A stretch of DNA of 64,000 nucleotides, from the NCBI GenBank assembly GCA_958450365.1, contig CAUEEP010000741.1, forward strand, positions 4,071,501 through 4,135,500, written 5' to 3'. Of this stretch, positions 23,146-33,211 are shown in pieces (position 1 is the stretch's first letter; every line of letters begins with the position of its first letter). This DNA is from Mesorhabditis belari. Its lineage: Eukaryota > Nematoda > Chromadorea > Rhabditida > Rhabditidae. The translations under genes were made by a program, and so were the position numbers. Under the pieces are notes generated by a model. The model was not told where the DNA came from, made no database searches, and was given only the letters and a program-made list of their open reading frames with translations.

Positions 23146-23310
23146 ATGGGCTCAACTGCGACGAATCGAGAGGTGGAGAGGGATAATAGATGTTGGAAAG
23201 AATTGATAGATCGAGATAAAGAGGAAAAGAAACAAATTTTGGATAAATTTCAAGAAAACAACGAAAGAATTCAAAGAATTCGTCATTTAAAGAGAGCTAG
23301 GTATTTTTAG
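23146..23310 (+). CDS. 54-codon ORF, highly charged, unassigned
   Basis: ATG at 23146 to TAG at 23310, with an in-frame stop upstream. The product is rich in Lys, Glu, Asp, Arg (REVERDNRCWKELIDRDKEE) and would form an amphipathic helix. No family recognised. A purine-rich strand by itself yields such residues, so chance is a real alternative. A GTATTT near the end could be a donor, making this a first exon. Confidence 0.3.
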   Translation: MGSTATNREVERDNRCWKELIDRDKEEKKQILDKFQENNERIQRIRHLKRARYF

Positions 23311-23884
23311 GTATTTTTTCATCAGAGTTAGGTATTTGTTTTTGAAAGTTTCAAGTTAGTATCAGGTTTTTTGTTGTTGAGCCGATTCTAGAGGCGGCTA
23401 GCTAACGGCTAGCTAGGCTAGCTAACGCCAAGTCAAGCCAAAACCCCAACCTGAGCAATCCAAACGCCAACCTGAGCAATCCAAAGCAATCCAACGTTCC
23501 TAGGAATTCAAAACCAAAAAAATTGCTAGCTAGCTTTAGGTGAACCGTCAAAAAAGTCCAATTTTTAAACTAAAATTACCAAATTAAACTGATAATAGGA
23601 AATTAATGTAAATTTGATAAGAGAGATGCCATGAAATTTATATTTTCTTTTCTTTTCTTTCTTTTCTTTCTATCTTTCCACCAAAATCCTCGGCTTATAT
23701 ACTTCTTTTGGCTTTTTGGAACAATGAAGCCAATGGAACATTGGAACAACTTCAAGTGTTGTCCAGAAAAACATCAAATTTCTTTAATATTTGTACTCTA
23801 ATCCAATCACAAATTGCTTTAGTTGTGTATGAAAAAAAGAACTTCCATTTGTCAGTAAAGCAAAACGTGAAAACTTTTTAAAGA

Positions 23885-24345
23885 GCTCGTATTGGAACTG
23901 TATTGGAACCGTATTAGATCAAAAAAAGAACCGTATTGGAACCATATTGGAACCGGAGCGTATTAAAGATACTTTATTCAACATGAATAAGTAGATACAA
24001 CACAACGGAGGACACAATTTTTACCCCTACAATGTAGTTAAGAAAAAACCCAACTTAATGGGAAAAAGAACACACTTGATTTTGCCAGCGAGATCGAAAC
24101 CTCGACTCTTCCGATTAGGAGACAAGACTCCTAACCAGTCAGCCAACTGGACAATATTGGAACGTATTGAAAAAAAGAACCGTATTGGAACCGTATTAGA
24201 TCAAAAAAAGAACCGTATTGGAACCGTATTGGAACCGTATTGGAACCGGAACGTATTGGAACGTATTGAAAAAAAGAACCGTATTGGAACCGGAGCGTAT
24301 TGGAACGTATTGAAAAAAGAACCGTATTGGAACCGTATTGGAAGC
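23885..24345 (+). repeat. ~11-bp tandem repeat, split by a SINE
   Basis: Units of ccgtattggaa and aaaaaaagaa at 23885-23955 and 24155-24345, interrupted by the SINE at 23960-24155. Confidence 0.9.
23960..24155 (-). mobile_element. SINE family S1, full copy with tRNA-Arg-like head
   Basis: Minus strand: gttggctgactggttaggag (A-box), an anticodon-like loop ctcctaa, B-box aggtttcgatctcg, then an unrelated body and the tail catgttgaataaagtatctt. Inserted inside the ccgtattggaa array, which continues on both sides. Confidence 0.75.
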
Positions 24346-25129
24346 AGATACTAGTAGACAAAACGAGCATTCTATGAACTTCTAAAAACGAAAAAGTTTA
24401 AAAAGAGAGATTTAAGTAAATAACCCAAAAGCTGAACTTTCAAAAATCACCAAGAAAAAGCCGAGGTAATAGATGGTTGAGTCAGAAAAAGGAATGGGAG
24501 AGCTTAAAATCGGCGCTTTTTCTTCCGATTCTTTTGCCCTAATGCTCCGAGAAATATGGACTTTTTCGAAGAGTTTTTAGATGAATGTTTTCGAAAATAA
24601 GCACTCCGAAATGCAACGTTAAGCAAATGTTTAGATAGGGAAAATGAAATGGGCACGTGTATTTTAGATAAGCATATTATATAATTATATAAGACAGTTG
24701 TTTTTGTTTTTCAGTTGTTTTTTGTTCAATTTTATTATTAGATACATTTTATAACATTTATAACAATATCGTATTGCTTTCTACGGTTCTTTTCGTGTGT
24801 ATGCGTATGAATTCATCTGCACAATTTCATAAGGAACATTTTAAGACCAACCACAAGTTGATCGGTCAATTGGAAGTTCAAATATGGGAGAAGAGAAGAG
24901 TCGTGAAACTCCGACTCTCTATCCCCTCTATCTTTGCGCACTTTATTTCATTTCCTGAATAAAGCATTTATATGATGGGGAGGTTTTTGAAAGGAGATAT
25001 ATTGAAATTGAAATTGAAATTGAAATTGAATTTGAGTTTTGATTGATTGAAGATTGAAGAGATTGAAAAGCATTGAATTGCATTGATTGATTGAGATTGA
25101 AAGATTGGAGATTGGAGATTGAAAAGCAA
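24346..25129. other. No gene seen
   Basis: A short aattg/gaaatt array at 25000-25035 and a plus frame ending just before an aataaag at 24958; not enough to call a gene. Confidence 0.3.
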
Positions 25130-25950
25130 ACAAAAACAAAGAGGAACTGAAAACGGAACGGTTCAGAAATAAACGGAAAATTTTGAGCCGCTAGGTTCGG
25201 CTAGACTTGGCTAGAATTTGTAGAAAACATAGCAAAAATTGATCGCAAGAGTTTGGCATAGCTATGCATAGTGACGCCCAAAACGGTGAAACTGGCTCAG
25301 TCGCTCACCGATCAAATTTGGGTCCGAAATTAGGATCGACCCTCACCAAGGATTTGACTTTGACGATTTCGACTGATGGATTACCGAGTCCAAAAGGGAA
25401 GTGAATGATGGGAAGGTTTTTGAAAGGAGATATATATAATTGGGAGATTGAAAAGCAAACAAAAACAACGAGGAACTGAAAACGGAACGGTTCAGGAATA
25501 AACCGAAAATTTTGAGCCGCTAGGTTCGGCTAGAATTTGTAGAAAACATAGCAAAAATTGATCGCAAGAGTTTGGGCATACAGACACTGTGGAAAAACGG
25601 TGAAACTGGCTCAGTCGCTCACCGGTCAAATTTAGGTCCGAAATTAGGATCGACCCTCACTTAGGACCTACCCTCACCGAGGATTCGAGTAAAATAACCA
25701 ATGTATTTGACTTTGACGATTTCGACCGATGGACTACCGATTCCAAAAGGGAAGTTCCTAATGCCAGAGGCGTTTGCCAGATCGCGAGCGATTAGGCGGC
25801 CGCACAAAGAGCATAATAAGAGAATAATAACGAATGGATTTGACTTTGACGCTCTAGACTGATGGATGACCGATTCCAAAAGAGAAGTCCCTAATGCCAG
25901 AGGCGTTTGCCAGATCGCGAGCGATTAGGCCGCCGCACAAAGAGCACCTA
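25130..25950 (-). repeat. Tandem duplication of a coding-like ~310-bp unit
   Basis: 25140-25400 and 25450-25740 are near copies (gagccgctaggttcggctag, cgaaattaggatcgaccctc); the left part of the unit is copied again at 25835-25950 (gcgagcgattaggc). On the minus strand two copies encode FPFGIGSPSVEIVKVK and FPFGLGNPSVEIVKVK; the third is stopped. The middle copy also has a hydrophobic run VIILLLCSLCG upstream, like a signal peptide, but no ATG in frame. It may be a duplicated exon of a secreted peptide. Confidence 0.5.
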
Positions 25951-26624
25951 GCCAGCCATTTAAAGAATTTCTCTTTTGCTCTGTAAATGATTCCCAAATG
26001 AGGTTGAGTGTTAAAAATTTGTTCCCCGGTATTTTCCGGGTTGTAGAAGCTATTGGCGGTGTTTATTCTAACTATTTGTCCCTAGAAAAGTACCAAGAAA
26101 ATCGAATTGGCTTTGAATTTTAAATATGATAGCTTTTCACAATAAAAAAACCTATTTTTTTTTCAAAAGACTAAGATTTTTAAGAAAAACCGAACATTTT
26201 AAAATCGAAGATTGTAAAATTGATCTGTAAAATGTAAAATTTTCATTGTAAAACACTAAAACAAGATAGATTAAGCTTTTTCTTATAGTTGGCCATAACA
26301 AAACTGACAAGAACTTTCTGCTTTTCTTGGTAGAGAAGAATTTTATAAGATATTTTCAATATTTTCAAGAATTTAAGTGTTTTTAGGTGCATTTTTTAGT
26401 TTTTTATTAAATCTATTGTTGAGCACACAACACAAAAGAAATTTGAAATTTGGAATGAAAGAAAAAGACAGAGAACTTAGAGCTCTTACAAAACTTGGAA
26501 AATAGGAAAATATTGATTGAAAATTCTGAAGACTAGCATGAGCTCAGCTTTAAATTTAGCACAAATTAATTTGAAACATTTGATACAAACGTTCAAGCAG
26601 TTTTCAGAGTTGAAATTTCAATTC
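25951..26624. other. No feature seen
   Basis: A+T-rich, nothing supported. Confidence 0.4.
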
Positions 26625-26935
26625 AAGCAATTCAATTCAAGCAATCAATTCAAGCAGCTCAATTCAAGCAGCTCAATTCAAGCAGCTCAATTCAAGCAAT
26701 TCAAGTCAAGCAATTCAATTCAAGCAATTCAATTCAAGCAGCTCAATTCAAGCAGCTCAATTCAAGCAGCTCAATTCAAGCAGCTCAATTCAAGCAGCTC
26801 AATTCAAGCAGCTCAATTCAAGCAGCTCAATTCAAGCAGCTCAATTCAAGCAATCAATTCAATCAATTCAATTCACATCAATTCAATTCCATCAATTCAA
26901 TTCCATCAATTCAATTCAATCAATTCAAGTTCATA
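26625..26935 (+). repeat. 12/14-bp tandem repeat
   Basis: Copies of caattcaagcagct and caattcaagcaatt, ending in tcaattcaat variants. Confidence 0.95.
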
Positions 26936-27110
26936 ATTGAAATAAAAAGAATAAAAGAGCGAGAATTCATTGAAAAAAGTTGAAAAATGTTGAAAATAAG
27001 TCGAAAAAAGTTTCCGTAGATACCACGTGAGAAAAAGCACAAAAAGAGAAAAAAAAATAGAATTTGTACAAAGTGGAAATTTCTCTTTTCCTCCTTTTCC
27101 TCTTTCTTTT

Positions 27111-29526
27111 TCAAACAGAAGTGTCCTCTGGGGCGGCTTTTGGGGGTAATGAGGAACCCTTTATTGGAGGCACACTTGCAGGAAGAGTTGATGTTGTTTG
27201 GGAAGAGAGAAGGAATGAACTAAAATGACAACATTTTAAAACTAACGATTTAAAACGATTTTTAGTAAAAGACTATTAAAAGGAAAGATTTTGAAATGTA
27301 AAAGTTTCCAAAGAAAAGAAAAAAACAAAACAATTCTCACGATTTATCTAGAGATTGATGGTGAATATTGGGGAGTGCCTAAAAGCTGAGTTTTCGCTAT
27401 CGTTAAATCGTTGTAAGTTTTCGGTACTCACAAGGGAAAGACAACAATGGGATTTGGTCATTTTGAAAAAGCCATAGACCATTTTGAATAAGACCATTGA
27501 ACGCAAAATTAGCGCTGATTTCGAATCTGTTTTCCCTTTTTGCAAGGGCGCTTTCTATAGAAAGTTATATGTGTTTTAAGTTTTAGAGTTAAAAAGGACC
27601 CAAACAATGGACCCAGGCACCCAGGCAATGGACCCAGGCAATGGACCCAAACAATGGACCCAGGCACCCAGGCAATGGACCCAGGCAATGGACCCAAACA
27701 ATGGACCCAGGCACCCAGGCAATGGACCCAGGCAATGGACCCAAACAATGGACCCAGGCACCCAGGCAATGGACCCAGGCAATGGACCCAAACAATGGAC
27801 CCAGGCACCCAGGCAATGGACCCAGGCAATGGACCCAGGCACCCAGGCAATGGACCCAGGCAATAGACCCAAACAATGGACCCAGGCACCCAGGCAATGG
27901 ACCCAGGCAATGGACCCAGGCAATGGACCCAGGCAATGGACCCAGGCAATGGACCCAGGCAATGGACCCAGGCAATGGACCCAGGCACCCAGGCAATGGA
28001 CCCAGGCAATGGACCCAGGCACCCAGGTAATCGACCCAGGCGCCCCCTTAATGGACCCAGGCACCCAGGCAATGGACCCAAACAATGGACCCAGGCACCC
28101 AGGCAATGGACCCAGGCACCCAGGCAATGGACCCAGGCACCCAGGCAATGGACCCAGGCAATGGACCCAGGCAATGGACCCAGGCAATGGACCCAGGCAA
28201 TGGACCCAGGCACCCAGGCAATGGACCCAGGCAATGGACCTAGGCACCCAGGCAATGGACCCAGGCACCCAGGTAATCGACCCAGGCGCCCCCTTAATGG
28301 ACCCAGGCACCCAGGCAATGGACCCAGGCAATGGACCCAAACAATGGACCCAGGCACCCAGGCAATGGACCCAGGCAATGGACCCAGACAATGGACCCAG
28401 GCACCCAGGCACCCAGGTAATGGACCCAGGATTTCGGGACTTTCAGTCTAACGGCTCGAGCTCCTCGAGGCTAAGTTAGTGTTTTGAGTTTTATGGTGAA
28501 AATGCATTGCACAGTTTTGCTAATAAATTTAGCGTAAAACCGATCAATTTTGAGAACAAACCGGGAATTTCTCCTCTTTTTCTTCTTCCCGCAACCACAA
28601 TTTGTGCAAATGATCACACTGGCCACAATGATCAAAATCATCAAAACTAAACGTTTCTTTTCTTTTTTCAAAGTTCTTTCTGTGACAACTCACTAATCGA
28701 TAATGAGATCAACAGCTTCCATATCATCGAAGATGTGAAATAATTGTTTCCAGCTGAATCGAAGATTTTTAGTAAGTAATGCAAAGGGATTTTCTGACGG
28801 GAAAGCCGATCATCGATTTTCTGACTGTTTTTGAAATATTCGAGCAATAAAAACATTGAAAAAACATGGCTTTCAAGCATTTGTGCTTACATTTCTTTTT
28901 TAAAGTACCATGGTTTCCTAATTTGCATTGTTTCTGTACTAGATTTAGCTCTAGTACTAGGTTTAGATCTAGTACTAGATTTAGATCTAGTACTAGGTAT
29001 AGGTCTGGTACTAGGTTTAGATCTGCTTCCCTAATTTGCATTGTTTCTGCACGATTTACTATTATTATGACTTAGGTTTATCAACAACAACAGGTCTGGT
29101 ACTAGGTTTAGATCTAGTACTAGGTATAGGTCTAGTACTAGGTATAGGTCTAGTACTAGATTTAGATCTAGTACTAGGTTTGGATCTAGTCCTAGGTTTA
29201 GATCTAGTACTAGGTTTGGATCTAGTCCTAGGTTTAGATCTAGTACTAGGTTTAGCTCTAGTACTAGGTTTAGCTCTAGTACTAGGTTTAGCTCTAGTAC
29301 TAGGTTTAGATCTGTTTTAAAGCTAGGCTGGGCAAACCCAGATCAAGCCACAAGCCACTGGATTAGACTACTTCTCTGATCATATTTCAATACTTTTTAA
29401 TGTTAAATTTGATATTCAATCAATCCCACCTTCATAATAGCACAGAAATCCTTCGCATGGCGCTGGTGGAGGAAAGGGAAAAGCTGGTCCTTGATAAATA
29501 CTCGTTTCCGGGGATTCTGTGGCCAT
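27111..29526 (-). CDS. Small single-pass membrane protein, unassigned
   Basis: Four exons, all phases agree: 29526-29430 (ATG at 29526), 28753-28694, 28646-28562, 27219-27111 (TGA). 116 residues. The N-terminus is Pro-rich (YQGPAFPFPPPAPCEGF) with a CYYE motif; one long hydrophobic segment runs from WKLLISLSI across the junction to ILMILIIVASVII; then CTNCGCG, a basic patch KKKKRR and a Ser/Thr/Pro tail. No signal peptide is seen, so a type III-like orientation with a cytoplasmic basic tail is likely. The CYY plus Cys-rich juxtamembrane layout faintly recalls Shisa/CYYR-type adaptors, but I do not assign it. Donors are gtgggatt, gtgagttg and gtttgttc; acceptors ttcag, tttag and tttag. The last intron carries the 27605-28425 array and the first the 28945-29312 array. 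Confidence 0.7.
27605..28425 (+). repeat. 13/8-bp composite minisatellite
   Basis: About 820 bp of aatggacccaggc and acccaggc units in changing order, with rarer aaacaatgg and a repeated block gtaatcgacccaggcgcccc. Long frames on both strands are artefacts of the repeat. It lies within the third intron of the 27.1-29.5 kb gene. Confidence 0.97.
28945..29312 (+). repeat. 18-bp minisatellite
   Basis: Copies of ggtttagatctagtacta with variants tatagg and gctctag; interrupted at about 29020-29090. In the first intron of the same gene. Confidence 0.94.
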
Positions 29527-30404
29527 TTCTGAATTTCAAGGAATATTTAAAGTGTGCAGAGTTGTAGAGCTTTCAAAATCTCTAAAATATTAGATTTTGT
29601 CGCCGATAACCTCGTTTAGCAACAGAAAAAGATAGTAAAATTAGAAACATTAGAGATAGTTTGATCTGAAAAGAAAGAAAAAAAAACAAAAACTTTTATA
29701 ATCTCGAAGCTAAATTACATGTTGATTAAAAATTAATGATAGTTCTTTTTCTTAAAGTAAAATTGCTCAATTAATTTCAATTTTAGTGCTTTTAAAGTTG
29801 AAAATTTTAAAAGTTAAACTGCTTTTAAGGTCTAAAATAATACTGGATAGGAAAGTAAACAAAAATCTTTTGAAAATCTCGAGAAAGTTTTTGATTTAAC
29901 TTAAAAATCACTCTTCTTTGCGAGTTTAAATCAAAAAAATAATAATGTTTAGTTGAAAAACAAAAATAATAACGTTAGAACGTTGAACAAAATCAGTTGC
30001 CAAGTCCTGGATCTTTGGGTAAAATTGGGTAAGGAGATGGCGAGAGAATGGGTAAAGAGAATGGGTAAGGAGAAGGACATGATCGAGGAGTGGAGCGGCT
30101 GTTCTCCCTCTTTCCCATCTCTTGTCCAATTTCTATTACCTTTCCTGATTTCTATTGAATGCTTTTTCTTTTCTTCTCCTTTCTCTTCTCCCTTTCTTTT
30201 TTCCTTTTTCGTTACTTTGTTGGTTTGTAGCCAGCGCTTTCTCATCAATCACTCATAGGCGGGATGGTGAATCGTCTACCCCGTAAAGATTCTAAAAGTT
30301 TCTTGATTTCTAGTAAAATTGTATATTCAATATGGTTGTTTATTGATAAATTCAGAATCGATTTTGAACATTTTCTGGATTTTCTGGATTTCTTGGAATT
30401 TCTA
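29527..30404. other. Upstream flank, no feature seen
   Basis: 5' side of the small membrane protein gene; A+T-rich. No promoter element that I would name. Confidence 0.35.
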
Positions 30405-31661
30405 TTAGGTTTGTGAAAAAGTAATCGACGTTTTTTATTTTTATTTTTTTCAAATAAATATATGATATTGATACTTTATTCAGGACATGAAATAAAGCGT
30501 AATCAGTCAGACAATACACAAATCTACACATAAATACATAGAGAAAGATGAGATATTTTACCCGGCGATGTGGAGGCGGGGAGAAAAGAAGATAGATAGA
30601 AGATAGGCTTCTTGCTTTAATAACCTCAGGCCATGAATGGGCCAACCCAGTGGAAGAGTGAACTCCGCTAGAGAAGGGATCTCTAGTCAGCTCTAGAGAA
30701 GACACCTCTAGTCTGGGCGCACGGGCTAGGGAAGAGAACCCTAGGGGGGCCGAACCCAACACCCTCAGTTTGGAAGTGAGAACTTAACCAATACACCATG
30801 AGGGCCCCTATCTAAACAATTTTTAATTTTTTTGTTAACGATATATATATCGCTTTAAAAGCTTATTTTTTCCTCTTTCGAATGATATATTCAGTTTGTT
30901 AAAAGGACGACAATAAACTACTTTCATTTTAGTTTGAAAATGGTATACACAAGTATCGTTATTCGGTCAAATTTGCTTTATGAGTTCAAAAATGGGTTGA
31001 AAGCTGCGGAGGCTGCACATCGAATTCGGAATGCGTTTGGCGAAGATGCCGTTATTGATGATACCGCTAGGTTTTGGTTCCGACGATTCAAAGGTGGTAA
31101 TGAAACCCTAGAAGATGAACCACGTGGCGGAGACCTGTTCTGATGACCAAATAGACGCTGTCTTCTCGAAAACCCTCGTTCAACCTCTTCAGAAATAGAC
31201 CTTACATTAAATTGTGATGGGTCAACCGTAAGGAAACGCTTGAATGCCATGAATTTTATCAAAAAGTTGGACAAATGGATACCGCATGAACGATGGCACG
31301 CGACCACATGTCTCTTTACAGACTCGACAAAAATCCAGACTGTTGGATGGGAGGTTTTACCACATCCACCTTATAGTCCAGACCTTTCTCCATCTGATTA
31401 TTATTTATTTTTGTCTCTGTCTAACTTTTTGGCCAATAAACGGTTCAATTCCAAAGAAGATGTCAAAACCGAGGTTGATTTTTTCTTCGCCTCTAAGGAC
31501 CAAGATTTTTATTATCGTGGAATGTCTTTACTTGTAGAACGTTGGCAAAAGGTTTTTCTTTAGAATGGTGATTACTTCGTGGAATAAAAATTATTTTAAC
31601 GAAACTTATGGTCTTTTATATTTAAACGTTAAAAACGTGGATTTCTTTTTCACACACCTAA
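30405..31661 (+). mobile_element. Mariner element, internally deleted and carrying a SINE
   Basis: TA-flanked inverted ends ttaggtttgtgaaaaagtaa and cacacacctaa. The transposase N-terminus starts at 30940: HTH region LYEFKNGLKAAEAAHRIRNA and WFRRFKGGNETLEDEPRGG, then stop. The 3' part (31240-31560) has PHPPYSPDLSPSDYYLF (third catalytic Asp) but the central portion with the first two Asp residues is gone and frames are broken. It is therefore non-autonomous. A SINE lies inside the left end (30468-30812). Confidence 0.9.
30468..30812 (-). mobile_element. SINE family S1, full copy, nested in mariner
   Basis: Minus strand: tRNA-like head with catggtgtattggttaag (A-box) and tgggttcggcccccc (B-box), a body of about 200 bp, and the tail atgtcctgaataaagtatca. 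The head differs from that of the copy at 23960, while the tail is shared. Confidence 0.75.
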
Positions 31662-31837
31662 TAGAACTTGGATTTTCCAACTGAACCCTAGAAGACTTTT
31701 ACAAGATGAATAAGTCAAATTTATTGTAAAATATATTCGATTTGCGCCCTGATTTTGGGAGTTTAATGATTCTTGACCGAGATCATCCGAGTTGGGAAGG
31801 ATATATTGGTGATTTATGCCTAGAATGGGAGTTGATG

Positions 31838-32262
31838 AGCGTCGGCTTATATACGAGCGTCGGCTTATATAAGAGCGTCGACTTATATAAGAGCATCGGC
31901 TTGTATACGAGCGTCGGCTTATATACGAGCGTCGGCTTATATAAGAGTGCCGCCTTATATACGAGCGTCGACTTATATAAGAGCATCGGCTTATATACGA
32001 GCGTCGGCTTATATACGAGCGTCGGCTTATATACGAGCGTCGGCTTATATACGAGCGTCGGCTTATATATGAGCGCCGGCCTATATATGAGCGTCGGCTT
32101 ATATACGAGCGTCGACTTATATAAGAGTGCCGCCTTATATAAGAGCGTCGGCTTATATACGAGCGTCGACTTATATAAGAGCATCGGCTTATATACGAGC
32201 GTCGACTTATATAAGAGCTTCGGCTTATATACGAGCGTCGACTTATATAAGAGCCGGCGCCT
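31838..32262 (+). repeat. 18-bp minisatellite
   Basis: About 23 copies of gagcgtcggcttatatac with variants. Its right flank (32258-32365) is shared with the 19-bp array at 34052-34350. Confidence 0.96.
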
Positions 32263-33211
32263 TATATACGAGCTCCGCTTTAGATTCGAACGCTGCCTTA
32301 CATACGAGTGCCGCCTTATATACGACTCCTTTTAAAGATATTCAACCGTTGAACTGATTTGGTGGCAAATTCCCGTCAAAAAAAATTCTGTTTAATAAAA
32401 CTAATAATATTGCAACTAGACTCTGCTAGTGTTTTGTAAAACTGGAACCCAAAAAAAGCTTCCCTACTCTTGCTTTTTTCTTTCTGTCTTTTTAAACTTT
32501 TGAGTGGCTAATTTTTGATTTTCTTTAAGAGACATTCACCATACACTTTTGACTCAAGTCTGCTTTCTAAGAGGCAGATAATTTGAAAAACTATCGTAAT
32601 CGTAATCGGAATCTTTTCTTCAGGTTTTGCCCGTTCTACTTAATTTTGATTCGCTTCTATTTGCAGTTTGATTTCTCATTGAATCTGAATAAAAGATTAA
32701 ATAAAAAGATTACGGTAATTTCCGAAACGTTTTAGCGAACAAATTACTTTTCAATCTTTCAGCCAGACACCGTTCAGTCATTCAAGACAGCCATTCAATT
32801 TTTGTCGTCGAACAATTTATCCAGAATAAAATTCAACATCATTAACAACTGATTAAATAGCCAGCAAGAATTGTAGGGTATTGTAGGGTTGTAGGGTAAC
32901 AAAGAAAAGAAAGAAAAGAAAGAAAGAAAGAAAGAAAGAAAGAAAAGAAAGAAAAGAAAGAAAATGCTAAAGAAAAGAAAGAAAAAGAAAGAAAATGAAA
33001 GAAAATGCTAAAGAAAACGCTAAAGAAAATGATTTAACCTCAATTTAAGCACCATTAACAATTGGAGAGAGAAAAAGAGAGAATAATGCGTGGAGTACAC
33101 GTAAATTTCAAAGATGATATGAAATGACTAGAATTCGATAGAGATATTCAATTAAAGCTATAGAAAATGATCAAAGATCAAAGATCAAAGAAATCGTTTT
33201 TCTTGTTTCAA
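32263..33211. other. Shared array flank, then A+T-rich sequence
   Basis: 32258-32365 duplicates 34345-34495. 32895-33015 is an (aaag)n purine tract. The rest holds nothing that I can support. Confidence 0.5.

Noticed and set aside
27607..28479. Long ORFs on both strands (up to 290 codons) across the 27.6-28.4 kb repeat
   Set aside because: They are periodic translations of 13- and 8-bp units, occur in several frames and lie in an intron of a better-supported gene.
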